From positions 5,580,001 through 5,644,000 of the forward strand of contig NZ_JAGSHX010000006.1 of assembly GCF_018138715.1 (NCBI RefSeq): 64,000 nucleotides of DNA, in the 5' to 3' direction. Numbering within the stretch: position 1 is the first letter of the stretch; each line of letters starts with the position of its first letter. The notes below the pieces were generated by a model, which worked only from the letters and a program-made list of their open reading frames with translations, searched no databases and was not told the DNA's origin. The DNA is from Streptomyces asiaticus (GTDB lineage: Bacteria; Actinomycetota; Actinomycetes; Streptomycetales; Streptomycetaceae). This document shows positions 27,547 through 39,780 of this stretch, piece by piece. The position numbers were made by a program, and so were the translations under genes.

Positions 27547-27708
27547 TAGGGCTCTGGTCTCACCCAGGCTCGTGCCGCCTATCCTGGTGAGCGTCGGACA
27601 GCGCGGTCCGCACATGGCCGAAAGCACCGGGTCAGCAGCCCGCGGCGCCCGCCGCGCACGCATTGATGCCGCGCTTCGAACCCCGTTCGCTGCAAGGAGC
27701 CCGCACCT

Positions 27709-30429
<2,721 letters not shown>

Positions 30430-30444
30430 CGACGGCGTGACACG

Positions 30445-30480
30445 GTCTGGGGCCCGCTCCCAAAGGGGCGGGCCCCAGAC
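30445..30480 (+). terminator. ppc terminator
   Basis: A 13-bp perfect stem (GTCTGGGGCCCGC, 30445-30457, with 30468-30480), extended inward by CCC/GGG around an AAA loop. It lies 16 nt after the ppc stop. Confidence 0.85.
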
Positions 30481-30614
30481 ATGCTGGTCGCGCCCGTACC
30501 TCGCGCGCGTTGAAACGCCGGCGCGTGGAAGGCCGAGCGGCCGCGCCGGGAACAGCCGGTCCAGCCGGCGCGGTTGCATCGACCGAAGACATATTTCTCC
30601 AGGAGGACTGTTTC

Positions 30615-31448
30615 ATGGCTGACCGGCCCTTGACGCTCATGGCAGTGCACGCCCACCCCGACGACGAGGCCACCGGGACCGGAGGGGTCCTCGCGCGGTA
30701 CGCGGCGGAAGGCATCCGTACGGTTCTCGTGACGTGTACCGACGGCGGTTGCGGTGACGGACCGGGGGGTGTCAAACCGGGCGAACCCGGGCACGATCCG
30801 GCGGCGGTCGCCTTGATGCGCCGTCAAGAGCTCGAGGCGAGTTGTGAGGTCCTGAAGATCAGCGATCTGGAGATGCTGGACTATGCCGACTCCGGGATGA
30901 CGGGCTGGCCGAGCAACGACGCCCCCGGATCCTTCTGGCAGACCCCCGTGGAGGAAGGCGCGGCCCGACTCGCGGAACTCATGCGGCACTACCGGCCCGA
31001 TGTGGTCGTCACTTACGACGAGAACGGCTTCTACGGCCACCCCGACCACATCCAGGCCCACCGCATCACGATGGCGGCACTGGAGATGACCGAGCTGACC
31101 CCGAAGGTCTACTGGACCACGATGCCCCGCTCGGGGATGCGGCGGTTCGGCGAGATCATGCGCGAGTTCCATGAGGACATGCCGGAGCCGGACCCTGCCG
31201 AGGCCGCGGCGATGCCCGAGATCGGCCTCCCCGACGATGAGATCACCACCTGGGTGGACACCACCGCGTTCAGCGGCCAGAAGTTCGACGCGCTGGCCGC
31301 GCACGCCAGTCAGGGCGAGAACATCTTCTTCCTCAAGATGGGCAAGGAGCGGTTCGGCGAGTTGATGGGCATGGAGACCTTCCTACGGGTCCAGGACGCC
31401 ACCGGCGCGGCCGTCCCCGAGAACGATCTCTTCGCCGGACTGCGCTGA
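30615..31448 (+). CDS. PIG-L/LmbE family deacetylase
   Basis: A 277-residue zinc-dependent N-deacetylase or amidase of the PIG-L family. Metal motifs are VHAHPDDEATGTGG near residue 10 (HPDDE) and GFYGHPDHIQAHR near residue 140 (HPDH). The family includes MshB and Mca of mycothiol metabolism and teicoplanin-type deacetylases. The length and VTYDENGFYGHPDH line fit the MshB/Mca branch, but I do not assign a substrate. The ATG at 30615 follows a perfect AGGAGG at 30601-30606. It is a single gene after the ppc terminator. Confidence 0.85.
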   Translation: MADRPLTLMAVHAHPDDEATGTGGVLARYAAEGIRTVLVTCTDGGCGDGPGGVKPGEPGHDPAAVALMRRQELEASCEVLKISDLEMLDYADSGMTGWPSNDAPGSFWQTPVEEGAARLAELMRHYRPDVVVTYDENGFYGHPDHIQAHRITMAALEMTELTPKVYWTTMPRSGMRRFGEIMREFHEDMPEPDPAEAAAMPEIGLPDDEITTWVDTTAFSGQKFDALAAHASQGENIFFLKMGKERFGELMGMETFLRVQDATGAAVPENDLFAGLR

Positions 31449-31606
31449 GACCGCGTAGGTTCGCCGGGCCGGTCAGGCCACGGCCCCGAGGGCGCGTCCG
31501 CCCCAGCGGACGCGGGCGCGTTCCTCGGCCAAGGGGCCGGTCGCACCACGGCGGGGTGGTCCCGGGACGAAGCGTGCGCCCGGACCCAGGGGGGACCCGG
31601 TGAGCG

Positions 31607-32125
31607 CTACAGCGTCAGCGTGGCGAAGGACGCGCCCAGCAGCGCCGCGCCCAGCAGGCCCATGGCCCAGCCCGTGCGGCGCAGCCCGAGGCCGCCTGCC
31701 ACGATCAGGGAGGTGAGGAGGAGGGAGCCGCCGAAGGGGACCCAGGCGTGGAGCATGCCGGCGGCGCCGGTGCGGACGGCGTGGTCCGTGCCGGGTTTGA
31801 GGGCCACCGGCACCCGGTCGCCCGTCCCGTTCGTGACGGTCTCGTCGATCCGTACCCGGCCACGGGACGTGCCGCCCTCGCGGGCCGGGGTGAAGGAGCC
31901 GGTGCACCATTCGTCGCCGCAGTCGGAGACCGTGACGGTGCCGCGCTCAAGCCCCTTGGTCAGCGTCGACGGCTTGGCGTCGCCCCAGGATGACCACACC
32001 CCGGCGACCAGGATCAGCAGCGCGACAAGCGCCATTGCCACGTTCTTCGCCAGCAACAGAAACCCGTACGCGTTCTCGCCCGCCCGCCGCGCACGGCTGC
32101 GCTTGGTCACACCGGTGGAAGCCAT
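31607..32125 (-). CDS. Two-helix membrane protein, unknown
   Basis: A 172-residue protein with a basic N-terminus (STGVTKRSRARRAG) and a first membrane helix (VAMALVALLILVAGVW). An extracytoplasmic loop with one Cys pair (SDCGDEWCTGSF) and Arg/Asp-rich strands follows, then one or two C-terminal helices (SLLLTSLIVAGGLGL; GLLGAALLGASFATL). No recognised domain. Start at 32125 is chosen over an in-frame 32176 start because the hydrophobic pattern and basic residues follow it directly. It lies just downstream of pth on the same strand. Confidence 0.65.
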   Translation of the reverse strand: MASTGVTKRSRARRAGENAYGFLLLAKNVAMALVALLILVAGVWSSWGDAKPSTLTKGLERGTVTVSDCGDEWCTGSFTPAREGGTSRGRVRIDETVTNGTGDRVPVALKPGTDHAVRTGAAGMLHAWVPFGGSLLLTSLIVAGGLGLRRTGWAMGLLGAALLGASFATLTL

Positions 32126-32194
32126 GGCGGCGATCCTCGCCATCCCCGGGCCGTCGGTCAACCTTCCGACGAACAAACGGGCGAGCGGCGTTTT

Positions 32195-32785
32195 TCAGGA
32201 GTTGTACGTCCCCTGCGCGCGCTCCAGCCCGTCCGCGATGAGCGTCTCCACCGCGTCCGCCGCGCGGTCCACGAAATAGTCCAACTCCCGGCGCTCCGCG
32301 GCGGAAAAGTCCTTGAGGACAAACGCGGCGACATCCATCCGGCCCGGCGGACGGCCGATTCCGAAGCGCACCCGGCAGTAGTCCGCGCCCAGCGACTTGG
32401 TGATCGACTTCAGCCCATTGTGGCCATTGTCACCACCGCCGATCTTCAACCGCAGTGCCCCGTAATCGATGTCCAATTCGTCATGGACGGCCACGACATG
32501 ACCGACCGGCACCTTGTAGAAGTCGCGCAGCGCGGTCACCGGACCGCCCGAGAGGTTCATGAAGGACATCGGCTTGGCGATCACGACGCGGCGGCTCGCC
32601 GGCCCGGGCGGACCCACCCGGCCCTCGACGACCTGGGCCCGCGACTTGTGCGCCTTGAAACGGGCACCCATCCGCTCGGCCAGCAGATCGGCCACCATGA
32701 AGCCGACGTTGTGGCGGTTGCCCGCGTACTCGCCACCGGGGTTGCCGAGGCCCACCACAAGCCAGGGGCTCGTGTCGTCCGTCAT
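32195..32785 (-). CDS. pth: Peptidyl-tRNA hydrolase
   Basis: Pth releases peptides from prematurely dropped peptidyl-tRNAs. The 196-residue protein has the opening [20 protein letters not shown] with catalytic His. It also shows the [12 protein letters not shown] line with conserved Asn, [22 protein letters not shown] and RFGIGRPPG, all diagnostic. The ATG at 32785 follows AAGGAG. It lies 88 nt after rplY on the same strand, a conserved actinobacterial pair. Confidence 0.96.
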   Translation of the reverse strand: MTDDTSPWLVVGLGNPGGEYAGNRHNVGFMVADLLAERMGARFKAHKSRAQVVEGRVGPPGPASRRVVIAKPMSFMNLSGGPVTALRDFYKVPVGHVVAVHDELDIDYGALRLKIGGGDNGHNGLKSITKSLGADYCRVRFGIGRPPGRMDVAAFVLKDFSAAERRELDYFVDRAADAVETLIADGLERAQGTYNS

Positions 32786-32873
32786 CTGGATGTCTCTCCT
32801 TGAGGACGGCCGCCGCCCCGCACCCCAGGGGGCGGGACGGCGGCCGGAGCAGCGAAAAGGGAGCAGGCGCAGA

Positions 32874-33473
32874 TTACGCCTCGGCGCCCTCGGCCTCGCC
32901 CTCGGCGCCCTCCTCGGCGGGGGCCTCGGCCTGGGCGGCGACCACCTGAAGCACGGCCGCGTCGTCCTCGACGGCCAGCGTGGTGCCCGCCGGGAGGGTG
33001 ATGTCCTTGGCGTGGATGGTGGCACCCGCGTCCAGGCCCGCGATGGAGACGGTGACCGACTCCGGGATGTGGGTCGCCTCGGTCTCGACCGGCAGGGCGT
33101 TCAGCAGGTGCTCGAGCAGGTTGCCGCCCGGGGCCAGGTCGCCCTCGGTGAGGATCGGCACCTCGACGGTGACCTTCTCACCCTTCTTCACCAGCAGCAG
33201 GTCGATGTGCTCCAGCACGCCGATCTTGATGGGGTGACGCTGTACGGCCTTCGGGATGACCAGCTCGTCCTTGCCGCCCTCGACGTTCAGACGGATCAGC
33301 ACGTTCGGGGTCTTCAGCGCCATCAGCAGGTCGTGCGCCGGCAGCGTGACGTGCAGCGGGTCGACGCCGTGGCCGTAGACCACGCCGGGAACGCGATCGG
33401 CGGCACGGGTGCGGCGGGCGGCACCCTTGCCGAACTCGGTACGGGGCTTAGCGGCGATCTTGACCTCGGCCAT
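32874..33473 (-). CDS. rplY: 50S ribosomal protein L25/general stress protein Ctc
   Basis: A 199-residue L25 of the long CTC type, binding 5S rRNA. The N-terminal L25 domain begins [26 protein letters not shown], with the RNA-binding basic stretch. The C-terminal TL5-like domain (about 95-180) follows with the line [15 protein letters not shown]. The tail is acidic, Ala/Glu-rich ([13 protein letters not shown]). The ATG at 33473 follows AGGAGTGCCCC. It is upstream of pth. Confidence 0.95.
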   Translation of the reverse strand: MAEVKIAAKPRTEFGKGAARRTRAADRVPGVVYGHGVDPLHVTLPAHDLLMALKTPNVLIRLNVEGGKDELVIPKAVQRHPIKIGVLEHIDLLLVKKGEKVTVEVPILTEGDLAPGGNLLEHLLNALPVETEATHIPESVTVSIAGLDAGATIHAKDITLPAGTTLAVEDDAAVLQVVAAQAEAPAEEGAEGEAEGAEA

Positions 33474-33616
33474 GGGGCACTCCTCGTAGATCGTTTACGG
33501 TGTGTGGGCGTCACCCGGCCCACGACAGACCTGCTACGAAGAGCGCGTCGATAACGGACAGCCGCTGTGAGAAGCGGCCTCCCTCGCCGAGCAACTCAAC
33601 GATTCTACCAATGACT

Positions 33617-33644
33617 GAGGCCACTCCCTGACGGGAGTGGCCTC
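33617..33644 (-). terminator. Terminator of glmU-prs
   Basis: A 12-bp perfect stem (GAGGCCACTCCC/GGGAGTGGCCTC) with a TGAC loop, about 30 nt beyond the prs stop. It separates prs from rplY on the same strand. Confidence 0.85.
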
Positions 33645-33672
33645 TACGTCCGGTCCGGGGAGGTTAAGCCGC

Positions 33673-34650
33673 TCACGCTTGCTCCTCGAACAGGCTGGTC
33701 ACCGAGCCGTCCTCGAAGACCTCCTGGACCGCGCGGGCGATCGTCGGCGCCATCGACAGCACGGTCACCTTGTCCAGCTCCACCTCGTTCGGAGTCGGCA
33801 GGGTGTTGGTGAAGACGAACTCACTGACCTTGGAGTTCTTCAGCCGGTCCGCGGCCGGACCCGACAGCACACCGTGGGTGGCGGTCACGATCACGTCCTC
33901 CGCGCCGTTGGCGAACAGCGCCTCCGCCGCCGCGCAGATGGTGCCACCGGTGTCGATCATGTCGTCGACCAGCACACACACCCGGCCCCGCACATCGCCG
34001 ACCACCTCGTGCACCGTGACCTGGTTGGCCACGTCCGGGTCCCGCCGCTTGTGCACGATCGCCAGCGGTGCGCCCAGCCGGTCGCACCAGCGGTCCGCGA
34101 CCCGGACCCGGCCGGCGTCCGGCGACACCACGGTGAGCTTGGCCTTGTCGACCTTGGCGCCCACGTAGTCGGCGAGCACCGGCAGCGCGAAGAGGTGGTC
34201 CACCGGACCGTCGAAGAAGCCCTGGATCTGGTCGGTGTGCAGATCGACCGTGAGGATCCGGTCGGCGCCCGCCGTCTTCAGCATGTCGGCGATCAGCCGG
34301 GCCGAGATCGGCTCCCGGCCACGGTGCTTCTTGTCCTGACGGGCGTAGCCGTAGAACGGAACGATCACCGTGATCGAGCGCGCGGAGGCCCGCTTCAGCG
34401 CGTCGACCATGATGAGCTGTTCCATGATCCACTTATTGATCGGAGTCGTGTGGCTCTGGATCAAAAAGCAGTCGGCACCGCGTGCCGACTCCTGGAAGCG
34501 GACGTAGATCTCGCCGTTGGCGAAGTCGAATGCCTTGGTCGGGACCAAGCTGACGCCCAGCTCATGGGCGACCTCCTCGGCCAGCTCGGGGTGGGCGCGG
34601 CCGGAGAAGAGCATCAGCTTCTTCTCGCCGGTCGTCTTGATCCCGGTCAC
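33673..34650 (-). CDS. prs: Ribose-phosphate pyrophosphokinase
   Basis: Prs makes PRPP from ribose-5-phosphate and ATP for nucleotide, His and Trp synthesis. The 325-residue protein shows the ATP-flexible region FYGYARQDKKHRGREPISARL, the divalent-cation site VDLHTDQIQGFF, and the PRPP-binding loop VLVDDMIDTGGTI. The GTG at 34650 follows AAGGAG by 7 nt; an upstream in-frame start at 34725 lies in glmU. It is 71 nt downstream of glmU and probably cotranscribed. Confidence 0.97.
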   Translation of the reverse strand: MTGIKTTGEKKLMLFSGRAHPELAEEVAHELGVSLVPTKAFDFANGEIYVRFQESARGADCFLIQSHTTPINKWIMEQLIMVDALKRASARSITVIVPFYGYARQDKKHRGREPISARLIADMLKTAGADRILTVDLHTDQIQGFFDGPVDHLFALPVLADYVGAKVDKAKLTVVSPDAGRVRVADRWCDRLGAPLAIVHKRRDPDVANQVTVHEVVGDVRGRVCVLVDDMIDTGGTICAAAEALFANGAEDVIVTATHGVLSGPAADRLKNSKVSEFVFTNTLPTPNEVELDKVTVLSMAPTIARAVQEVFEDGSVTSLFEEQA

Positions 34651-34721
34651 AACAAGTCTCCTTGGATGTCGCTTTGGTGCACTTCTCACCGTACGCCCCG
34701 CACGGTGTACCTGTGCACATG

Positions 34722-36179
34722 TCACTGCTGGTCCTCGTCCTCCCGACGAGCGGCCTCGGCGGCTCGCGCCGCGGCGCTTCCGGGGCGCTTGCGGGCGACC
34801 CAGCCCTCGATGTTCCGCTGCTGTCCGCGTGCGACGGCGAGCGAGCCCGGGGGCACATCCTTGGTGATGACCGATCCGGCGGCGGTGTAAGCACCGTCCC
34901 CGATCGTGACGGGAGCCACAAGCATGTTGTCGGCCCCGGTCCGGCAGTGGCTGCCGATGGTGGTGTGGTGCTTCTTCACACCGTCGTAGTTCACGAAGAC
35001 GCTGGCGGCGCCGATGTTGGTCTGCTCGCCGATCGTCGCGTCGCCCACGTAGGACAGATGCGGCACCTTGGTGCCGTCGCCGATCGAGGCGTTCTTCATC
35101 TCCACATACGTGCCGGCCTTGGCCTTGGCGCCCAGCCGGGTCCCGGGGCGCAGATACGTGTACGGCCCCACGTTCGCCCCCGCGCCGATCTCCGCGCCGT
35201 CCGCGACGGTGAACGAGACGACCGCGCCCCGGTCGACGGTGGTGTCGGTGAGCCGGGAGTTCGGCCCGACCTCGGCGTCCGAGGCCAGGTGGGTGGCGCC
35301 CAGCAGCTGGGTGCCGGGGTGGACCAGCGCGTCCGGCTCGAAGGTGACGGTCACGTCGATCCAGGTGGTGGCGGGGTCGACGACGGTCACCCCGCTCAGC
35401 ATCGCCCGCTCCAGCAGCCGCTCGTTCAGCAGCCTGCGGGCCTCGGCCAGCTGGACGCGGTTGTTGATCCCGACGATCTCGCGGTGGTCACCCGCCACGC
35501 ACGCGCCCACCCGGTGTCCGGCCTCGCGCAGGATGCCGAGCACATCGGTGAGGTACTCCTCACCCTGGCTGTTGTCGGTGCGGACCTTGCCGAGGGCGTC
35601 GGTGAGCAGCTGGGCGTCGAAGGCGAAGACCCCGGAGTTGATCTCGCGGATCGCGCGCTGCGCGTCGGTGGCGTCCTTGTGCTCCACGATCGCGGTGACG
35701 GCGCCGGTCGCGTCCTCCCGCACGATCCGGCCGTAGCCGGTGGCGTCGGGGACCTCGGCGGACAGCACGGTCACGGCGTTGCCGTCGGCGTCGTGGGCCG
35801 CGGCGAGCCGCTGGAGCGTCTCGCCGGTCAGCAGCGGGGTGTCACCGCAGACGACGATCACGGTGCCGTCGAGGGCGACCCCGCTGTCGGACAGCTCCTC
35901 CAGGCCCATCCGGACGGCGTGCCCGGTGCCGTTCTGCTCGTGCTGGACGGCGGTGCGCACCTCGGCGTCGGTCTCGGCCAGATGCGCGGAGACCTGCTCC
36001 CGGGCGTGGCCGACCACGACCACGAGGTGTTCGGGGGAGAGCTCGCGGGAGGCGGCGACGACGTGCCCGACGAGGGAGCGGCCGCAGAGGGCGTGCAGAA
36101 CCTTCGGGGTCGCCGATTTCATGCGGGTGCCCTCACCCGCTGCGAGGACGACGACGGCTGCCGGGCGGTTGGCGCTCAC
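34722..36179 (-). CDS. glmU: Bifunctional N-acetylglucosamine-1-P uridyltransferase/acetyltransferase
   Basis: GlmU makes UDP-GlcNAc for the cell wall from glucosamine-1-phosphate, acetyl-CoA and UTP. The 485-residue protein has the uridyltransferase domain first ([21 protein letters not shown]). A left-handed beta-helix follows, with hexapeptide repeats ([29 protein letters not shown]) and the acetyltransferase His region [15 protein letters not shown]. The GTG at 36179 directly precedes [16 protein letters not shown]. It is the first gene of glmU-prs, 141 nt downstream of tRNA-Gln on the same strand. Confidence 0.97.
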   Translation of the reverse strand: MSANRPAAVVVLAAGEGTRMKSATPKVLHALCGRSLVGHVVAASRELSPEHLVVVVGHAREQVSAHLAETDAEVRTAVQHEQNGTGHAVRMGLEELSDSGVALDGTVIVVCGDTPLLTGETLQRLAAAHDADGNAVTVLSAEVPDATGYGRIVREDATGAVTAIVEHKDATDAQRAIREINSGVFAFDAQLLTDALGKVRTDNSQGEEYLTDVLGILREAGHRVGACVAGDHREIVGINNRVQLAEARRLLNERLLERAMLSGVTVVDPATTWIDVTVTFEPDALVHPGTQLLGATHLASDAEVGPNSRLTDTTVDRGAVVSFTVADGAEIGAGANVGPYTYLRPGTRLGAKAKAGTYVEMKNASIGDGTKVPHLSYVGDATIGEQTNIGAASVFVNYDGVKKHHTTIGSHCRTGADNMLVAPVTIGDGAYTAAGSVITKDVPPGSLAVARGQQRNIEGWVARKRPGSAAARAAEAARREDEDQQ

Positions 36180-36320
36180 GGGTGTGCCCTTCGGCTTCGG
36201 GGGTGGACACCCGCAGGATACCGAGAGGTTTCCGGGCGGAAAGGAAGGAGGGTCCCGAGCCGGGAGATCAGGCCCCCGGGAAGGCGGAACGCGAGGCGGG
36301 ACCGAAGACGGAATGTGAAG

Positions 36321-36392
36321 CTCCCCCGCCAGGACTCGAACCCGGACAAATGGCACCAAAAGCCACTGTGCTGCCAATTACACCACGGGGGA
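36321..36392 (-). tRNA. tRNA-Gln (UUG)
   Basis: A cloverleaf of 72 nt can be drawn: acceptor stem TCCCCCG/CGGGGGA, D-arm TGGTGTAATTGGCAGCA, anticodon loop TTTTGGT within a GTGGC/GCCAT stem (anticodon TTG), and T-arm GTCCGGGTTCGAGTCCTGGC. No CCA is encoded, common in Streptomyces. Confidence 0.92.
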
Positions 36393-36571
36393 TGGCGCGA
36401 GCCATCTGACCGGAATTCGATCAGACCGCCGCTACGGCGCCCTCCACTATGCCGTACCAGGAGCCTTCCGTGCGACGGTATGCGCCAGCCCGTCGGGGGC
36501 GCGGACGGCGCGGCGGGCGCGCCGCCGTGTCACCGGGAAAAGCGCTGGCGCCCGGCCGTAGGCTGGTCGCT

Positions 36572-38170
36572 ATGAGTCCGACGGGGGAAGAGGCCACGGG
36601 CGCGCGGGGCGCGCCCGCGGGGCCGTGGTGGTGGGCGCGGCGGCGGAGCATGGGGCTCGATGTCCTGCTCGCCGTGGCGTCGTCGATCGAGTGCGCGGCG
36701 GAGGGTGTCGGATTCGCCCACGATGCCCGGATTCCGGTGGCTGCCGGGGTGCTGACCGGGGCGCTCGTCGGCGCCACGCTGGTGCTGCGGCGCCGCTGGG
36801 CGATCGCCGTGGTGCTGATATCGATCGCGGTCGCCCCCGCCGAAATGGGTCTGCTGCTCGGCGTCGTGGGGCTCTACACCCTCGCCTCCTCCGAGGTGCC
36901 GCGCCGGATCACGGCGGTGCTGGCCGGGATGGCGGCGGTGGGCAGCTTCCTCGTCACGGTGATCGGTCTCCGCCAGGACAATCCGCAGAGCAGTCTGGGG
37001 ACCTCCGTGTGGGAGGCCCCGATGTTCGCCATGGTGCTCACCCTGGGGCTGACCGGCCCGCCCGTGCTGCTGGGGCTGTACGTCCGGGCGCGGCGACGGC
37101 TGGTGGAGAGCCTGCGCGAGCGGGCGGACGGTCTGGAACGGGAGCTCTCGCTGCTCGCGGATCGCGCGGAGGAACGGGCCGAGTGGGCCCGTAACGAGGA
37201 GCGGACCCGGATCGCGCGGGAGATGCACGACGTGGTGGCGCACCGGGTGAGCCTGATGGTGGTGCACGCGGCGGCCCTTCAGGCGGTGGCGCTCAAGGAT
37301 CCGGAGAAGGCGTCGAAGAACGCGGCGCTGGTGGGCGACATGGGACGGCAGGCGCTGACCGAGTTGCGGCAGATGCTGGGGGTGCTGCGGTCCGAGGACG
37401 GTCCGCGGGCGGGGGCGGCGTTCGCCGCCGGGTCCTCGTCTTCCGTTGCTGGGTCCTCGTCTTCCGCCGCCGCTGCTGGGTTCTCCTCCGCCGGGTCCTC
37501 TACCGCCGACGCCTCCGATGCTGCCGGGGCCTCCGCCGAGGAGAGGCCGCTGGCGGGGGTGGTGGCCGCGGCCTCGGCCGCCGCGGAGGCCGCGGAGGCC
37601 GCGGGGGCCGCGGGAGCGGCCGGGAGGGGCGTGGAGGTGGCCGGGGGGCCGCGGCTGGCGGAGCTGGAGGCGCTGGTCGGGCAGTCCCGGGCGGCGGGGA
37701 TGGCCGTGGAGCTCTCGGTCGAGGGCGAGGAGCGGCGGTACGCGGCGCCGGTGGAGCAGACGGCCTACCGGGTGGTCCAGGAGGCGCTGACCAACGTCCA
37801 CAAGCACGCCCCGGGCGCGAGCGCCCGGGTCCGGGTGGCGCACCGCACCGCGGAGATCGCGGTCCTGGTGGAGAACGGGCCGTCGGAGCGGGGCGCGGCG
37901 GACGCGGGGCTGCCGAGCGGGGGGAACGGCCTGGTCGGGATGCGGGAGCGGGTCTCGACGCTCGGCGGGGGTTTTGTGTCGGGCGCCACGGAGGCGGGGG
38001 GCTTCCGGGTGTCGGCGGTCATCCCGGACGGGGCGGAGGGGCCGGACGGCCCCGACCGTAAGAATGACGCGGATCACACGGATCACACGGATCACACGGA
38101 CCGCACGGATCAGCCCGCGGACCGTCCGGCCGACCGCGCCGGGGGCGTGGAGCGGGCGAAGAGCGCCTAA
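36572..38170 (+). CDS. Orphan sensor histidine kinase (NarL-type)
   Basis: A 532-residue HisKA_3-type kinase. About five membrane helices occupy residues 28-172. A coiled-coil region follows, then the dimerisation/phosphoacceptor helix with His219 in REMHDVVAHRVS. An 80-residue Ala/Ser/Gly-rich insert (276-355) comes before the ATPase domain, with N-box EALTNVHKHAPG and GNGLVGMRERV as G box. The C-terminal tail contains an Asp-His-Thr repeat encoded by a 9-nt tandem repeat (38069-38108). Such kinases pair with LuxR-type regulators, but none is adjacent. The ATG at 36572 was chosen because the membrane segments follow; weak support for the site itself. Confidence 0.88.
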   Translation: MSPTGEEATGARGAPAGPWWWARRRSMGLDVLLAVASSIECAAEGVGFAHDARIPVAAGVLTGALVGATLVLRRRWAIAVVLISIAVAPAEMGLLLGVVGLYTLASSEVPRRITAVLAGMAAVGSFLVTVIGLRQDNPQSSLGTSVWEAPMFAMVLTLGLTGPPVLLGLYVRARRRLVESLRERADGLERELSLLADRAEERAEWARNEERTRIAREMHDVVAHRVSLMVVHAAALQAVALKDPEKASKNAALVGDMGRQALTELRQMLGVLRSEDGPRAGAAFAAGSSSSVAGSSSSAAAAGFSSAGSSTADASDAAGASAEERPLAGVVAAASAAAEAAEAAGAAGAAGRGVEVAGGPRLAELEALVGQSRAAGMAVELSVEGEERRYAAPVEQTAYRVVQEALTNVHKHAPGASARVRVAHRTAEIAVLVENGPSERGAADAGLPSGGNGLVGMRERVSTLGGGFVSGATEAGGFRVSAVIPDGAEGPDGPDRKNDADHTDHTDHTDRTDQPADRPADRAGGVERAKSA

Positions 38171-38238
38171 GGGGGCGTTCGACGGAGCTTGGCGCCTGCG
38201 GCGGGCTGTTCCCCTACCCGCCCCTTCCCGACACCTGA

Positions 38239-38375
38239 CGATATGCGGCTCCGCCGCGTGGGGGGGTGAGCGGGCGAAGAGCGCCTGAGCGTTCTGCGGA
38301 CGTGCCCTGAGCTGCCGTCGTTCGTCCGCGGCGCCGTCGTGGCTGGTCGCGCCCACGCGGCGGAGCCGCATATCG
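38239..38375. repeat. Perfect 24-nt inverted repeat, 89-nt spacer
   Basis: The arm at 38239-38262 (starting CGATATGCGGCTCCGCCGCG) is exactly complementary to 38352-38375. Just left of the second arm's mate, a 19-nt block GAGCGGGCGAAGAGCGCCT at about 38268-38287 repeats the last codons of the sensor kinase (38150-38168). The 38171-38481 gap holds no gene; this element fills most of it and resembles repeated palindromic elements common between Streptomyces genes. Confidence 0.75.
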
Positions 38376-38481
38376 ACACAGCCCCGCGCCCCTTCGGGGC
38401 GCCTCCCGGCGGTAGCCGGAGCGCTGTGCCTGGCGTCGCGGGCCCGTGTGGCCTAGTCGGTGGCCGGTCGGATTGCGTGGG

Positions 38482-39066
38482 TTACGCACGGGTCAGCCTC
38501 GTCGGGAGCGCGCCCGTGACGAGGGTGCTGAGGGCGGCGTCCAGGGTGGGGCCGAGGTACCAGTCCCCGGTGTGGTCGAGGCTGTAGATCCGCCCCTCCG
38601 CGTCGATGGTCAACACCGCCTGCCCGTCCGCCTCCTCGCCCAGCGGGCTCACCTCGGTCTCCAGGGCCCGGCCCAGATCGCCCAGGGTGCGGGCGAGATG
38701 GAGGCCGAGCAGGGGATCGATGCGGAACGGGGTCGGGGCGATCTCGCGGCCCGCACCGGGCGGCTGGATGTGCAGCCCGCCGAACTCCGCCCATGCCTCG
38801 ACCGCCGCCGGGAAGACGGCGTGCCGGTGGCCGGCCGGGGAGGTGTGGGCGCGCAGGGTGTCGGCCCAGACCTCGGCGCGCTGCATGTCCCAGCGGCCGG
38901 GCTGCCAGCCCGCCTCGCGCAGGGCGGCGTCGACGGCGACGGAGAAGCGGGTGACGTCCAAGCGGTCGATCGGCTGCCGCGCCGGGCGTGTCGGCTGCCG
39001 TGTCGGGGCTCCCCGCGGGGCCTGGGCCGTCTGTGGTGCCTGTGGTGCCTGATGTGCCTGGCTCAC
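38482..39066 (-). CDS. SUKH-3 family immunity-type protein
   Basis: A 194-residue protein. After a Gln/Ala/Pro-rich leader of about 35 residues comes a SUKH-3 domain: LREAGWQPGRWDMQRAEVWAD, then FPAAVEAWAEFGGLHI, DPLLGLHLARTLGDLG, and RIYSLDHTGDWYLGPTLD. SUKH proteins commonly neutralise nuclease or deaminase toxins. It overlaps the upstream deaminase-like gene by ATGA, the standard toxin-immunity arrangement. Confidence 0.85.
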   Translation of the reverse strand: MSQAHQAPQAPQTAQAPRGAPTRQPTRPARQPIDRLDVTRFSVAVDAALREAGWQPGRWDMQRAEVWADTLRAHTSPAGHRHAVFPAAVEAWAEFGGLHIQPPGAGREIAPTPFRIDPLLGLHLARTLGDLGRALETEVSPLGEEADGQAVLTIDAEGRIYSLDHTGDWYLGPTLDAALSTLVTGALPTRLTRA

Positions 39067-39584
39067 GTGCTCCCCCCCACCACCCGTACGCCGAAATGGG
39101 CCAGCAGCGCGGCGCAGGACAGACAGGGCGGGGCGTAGCTGCCGTGCTGCGGGTCGCCCGCCTCCCGGATCCGGCGAGTGGTGAGTTTGGCCTGTTTGAG
39201 GGAGCGGCGGGCCTCACCCTGGGTGAGCGGTTTGCGGGAGGCGCGCTTGGAGCGGCCGGCCTCGACGTTCGCCAGGTGGCGGGAGAGCAGGATCACCTCG
39301 GGGCAGCGCCCGGTGAAGCGTTCACGCTGGCCGCTGGCGAGCGCGTCGAGGAATTCCCGCACCAGTGGATGGAGCGTCGGCGGCTGGTCGGCCTTGCCCC
39401 CGGTGCAGGTCAGCGTTTCGCCACGGACGGACAGCGCGGCCGCGACGGCGGGCAGGATGCCGTCGCGGCGGCGGTGCAGCGGCGGTGGGCCGGCGTCGGG
39501 GTCGACGCTGCTCCATCTCAGCCGGGGGTCGCCGGCCGCGGGGGTGGCGCCGTCGCCGCCTCCGTTGCTCTGCGTGATGTGCAT
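39063..39584 (-). CDS. YwqJ-type deaminase-like protein
   Basis: A 173-residue protein with a zinc-deaminase pattern. It shows TGRCPEVILLS (Cys94, Glu96) and SYAPPCLSCAALLAHFGV (Cys154, Cys157), matching the YwqJ-related deaminase family of polymorphic toxins. The first 45 residues are low-complexity and lack a transmembrane or secretion leader. The ATG at 39584 has GGAGGGA 8 nt upstream; the frame is open to 39734 but without a better site. Coupled to the SUKH-3 gene. Whether it acts as a toxin or a housekeeping deaminase is not shown by sequence. Confidence 0.8.
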   Translation of the reverse strand: MHITQSNGGGDGATPAAGDPRLRWSSVDPDAGPPPLHRRRDGILPAVAAALSVRGETLTCTGGKADQPPTLHPLVREFLDALASGQRERFTGRCPEVILLSRHLANVEAGRSKRASRKPLTQGEARRSLKQAKLTTRRIREAGDPQHGSYAPPCLSCAALLAHFGVRVVGGST

Positions 39585-39780
39585 GTGGTGGATCCCTCCC
39601 TGTGCAATCCCCCGGTTGCAATGATCAGATTGCCAAATCCCGCGGGCGCTGCGGTAGTCCGGGTCTGAACGACCTGGTGGGGACGGAGGCCGTCGTGAGG
39701 GTGGATGGCCGCCCGGTTCGGACGGTTGCGTCACCGCATAGGCTGTGCCCAGTAGCCAGCATCAGCAGGGGGCAACCGCC

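Noticed and set aside
36321..36392. tRNA-Gln as an integration site
   Set aside because: No integrase, no direct repeat of the tRNA 3' end and no mobile genes nearby; the flanks are housekeeping.
38453..39217. 254-residue minus-strand frame overlapping the SUKH-3 gene
   Set aside because: Arg/Pro-rich shadow in another frame; the SUKH-3 frame has recognisable domain motifs.
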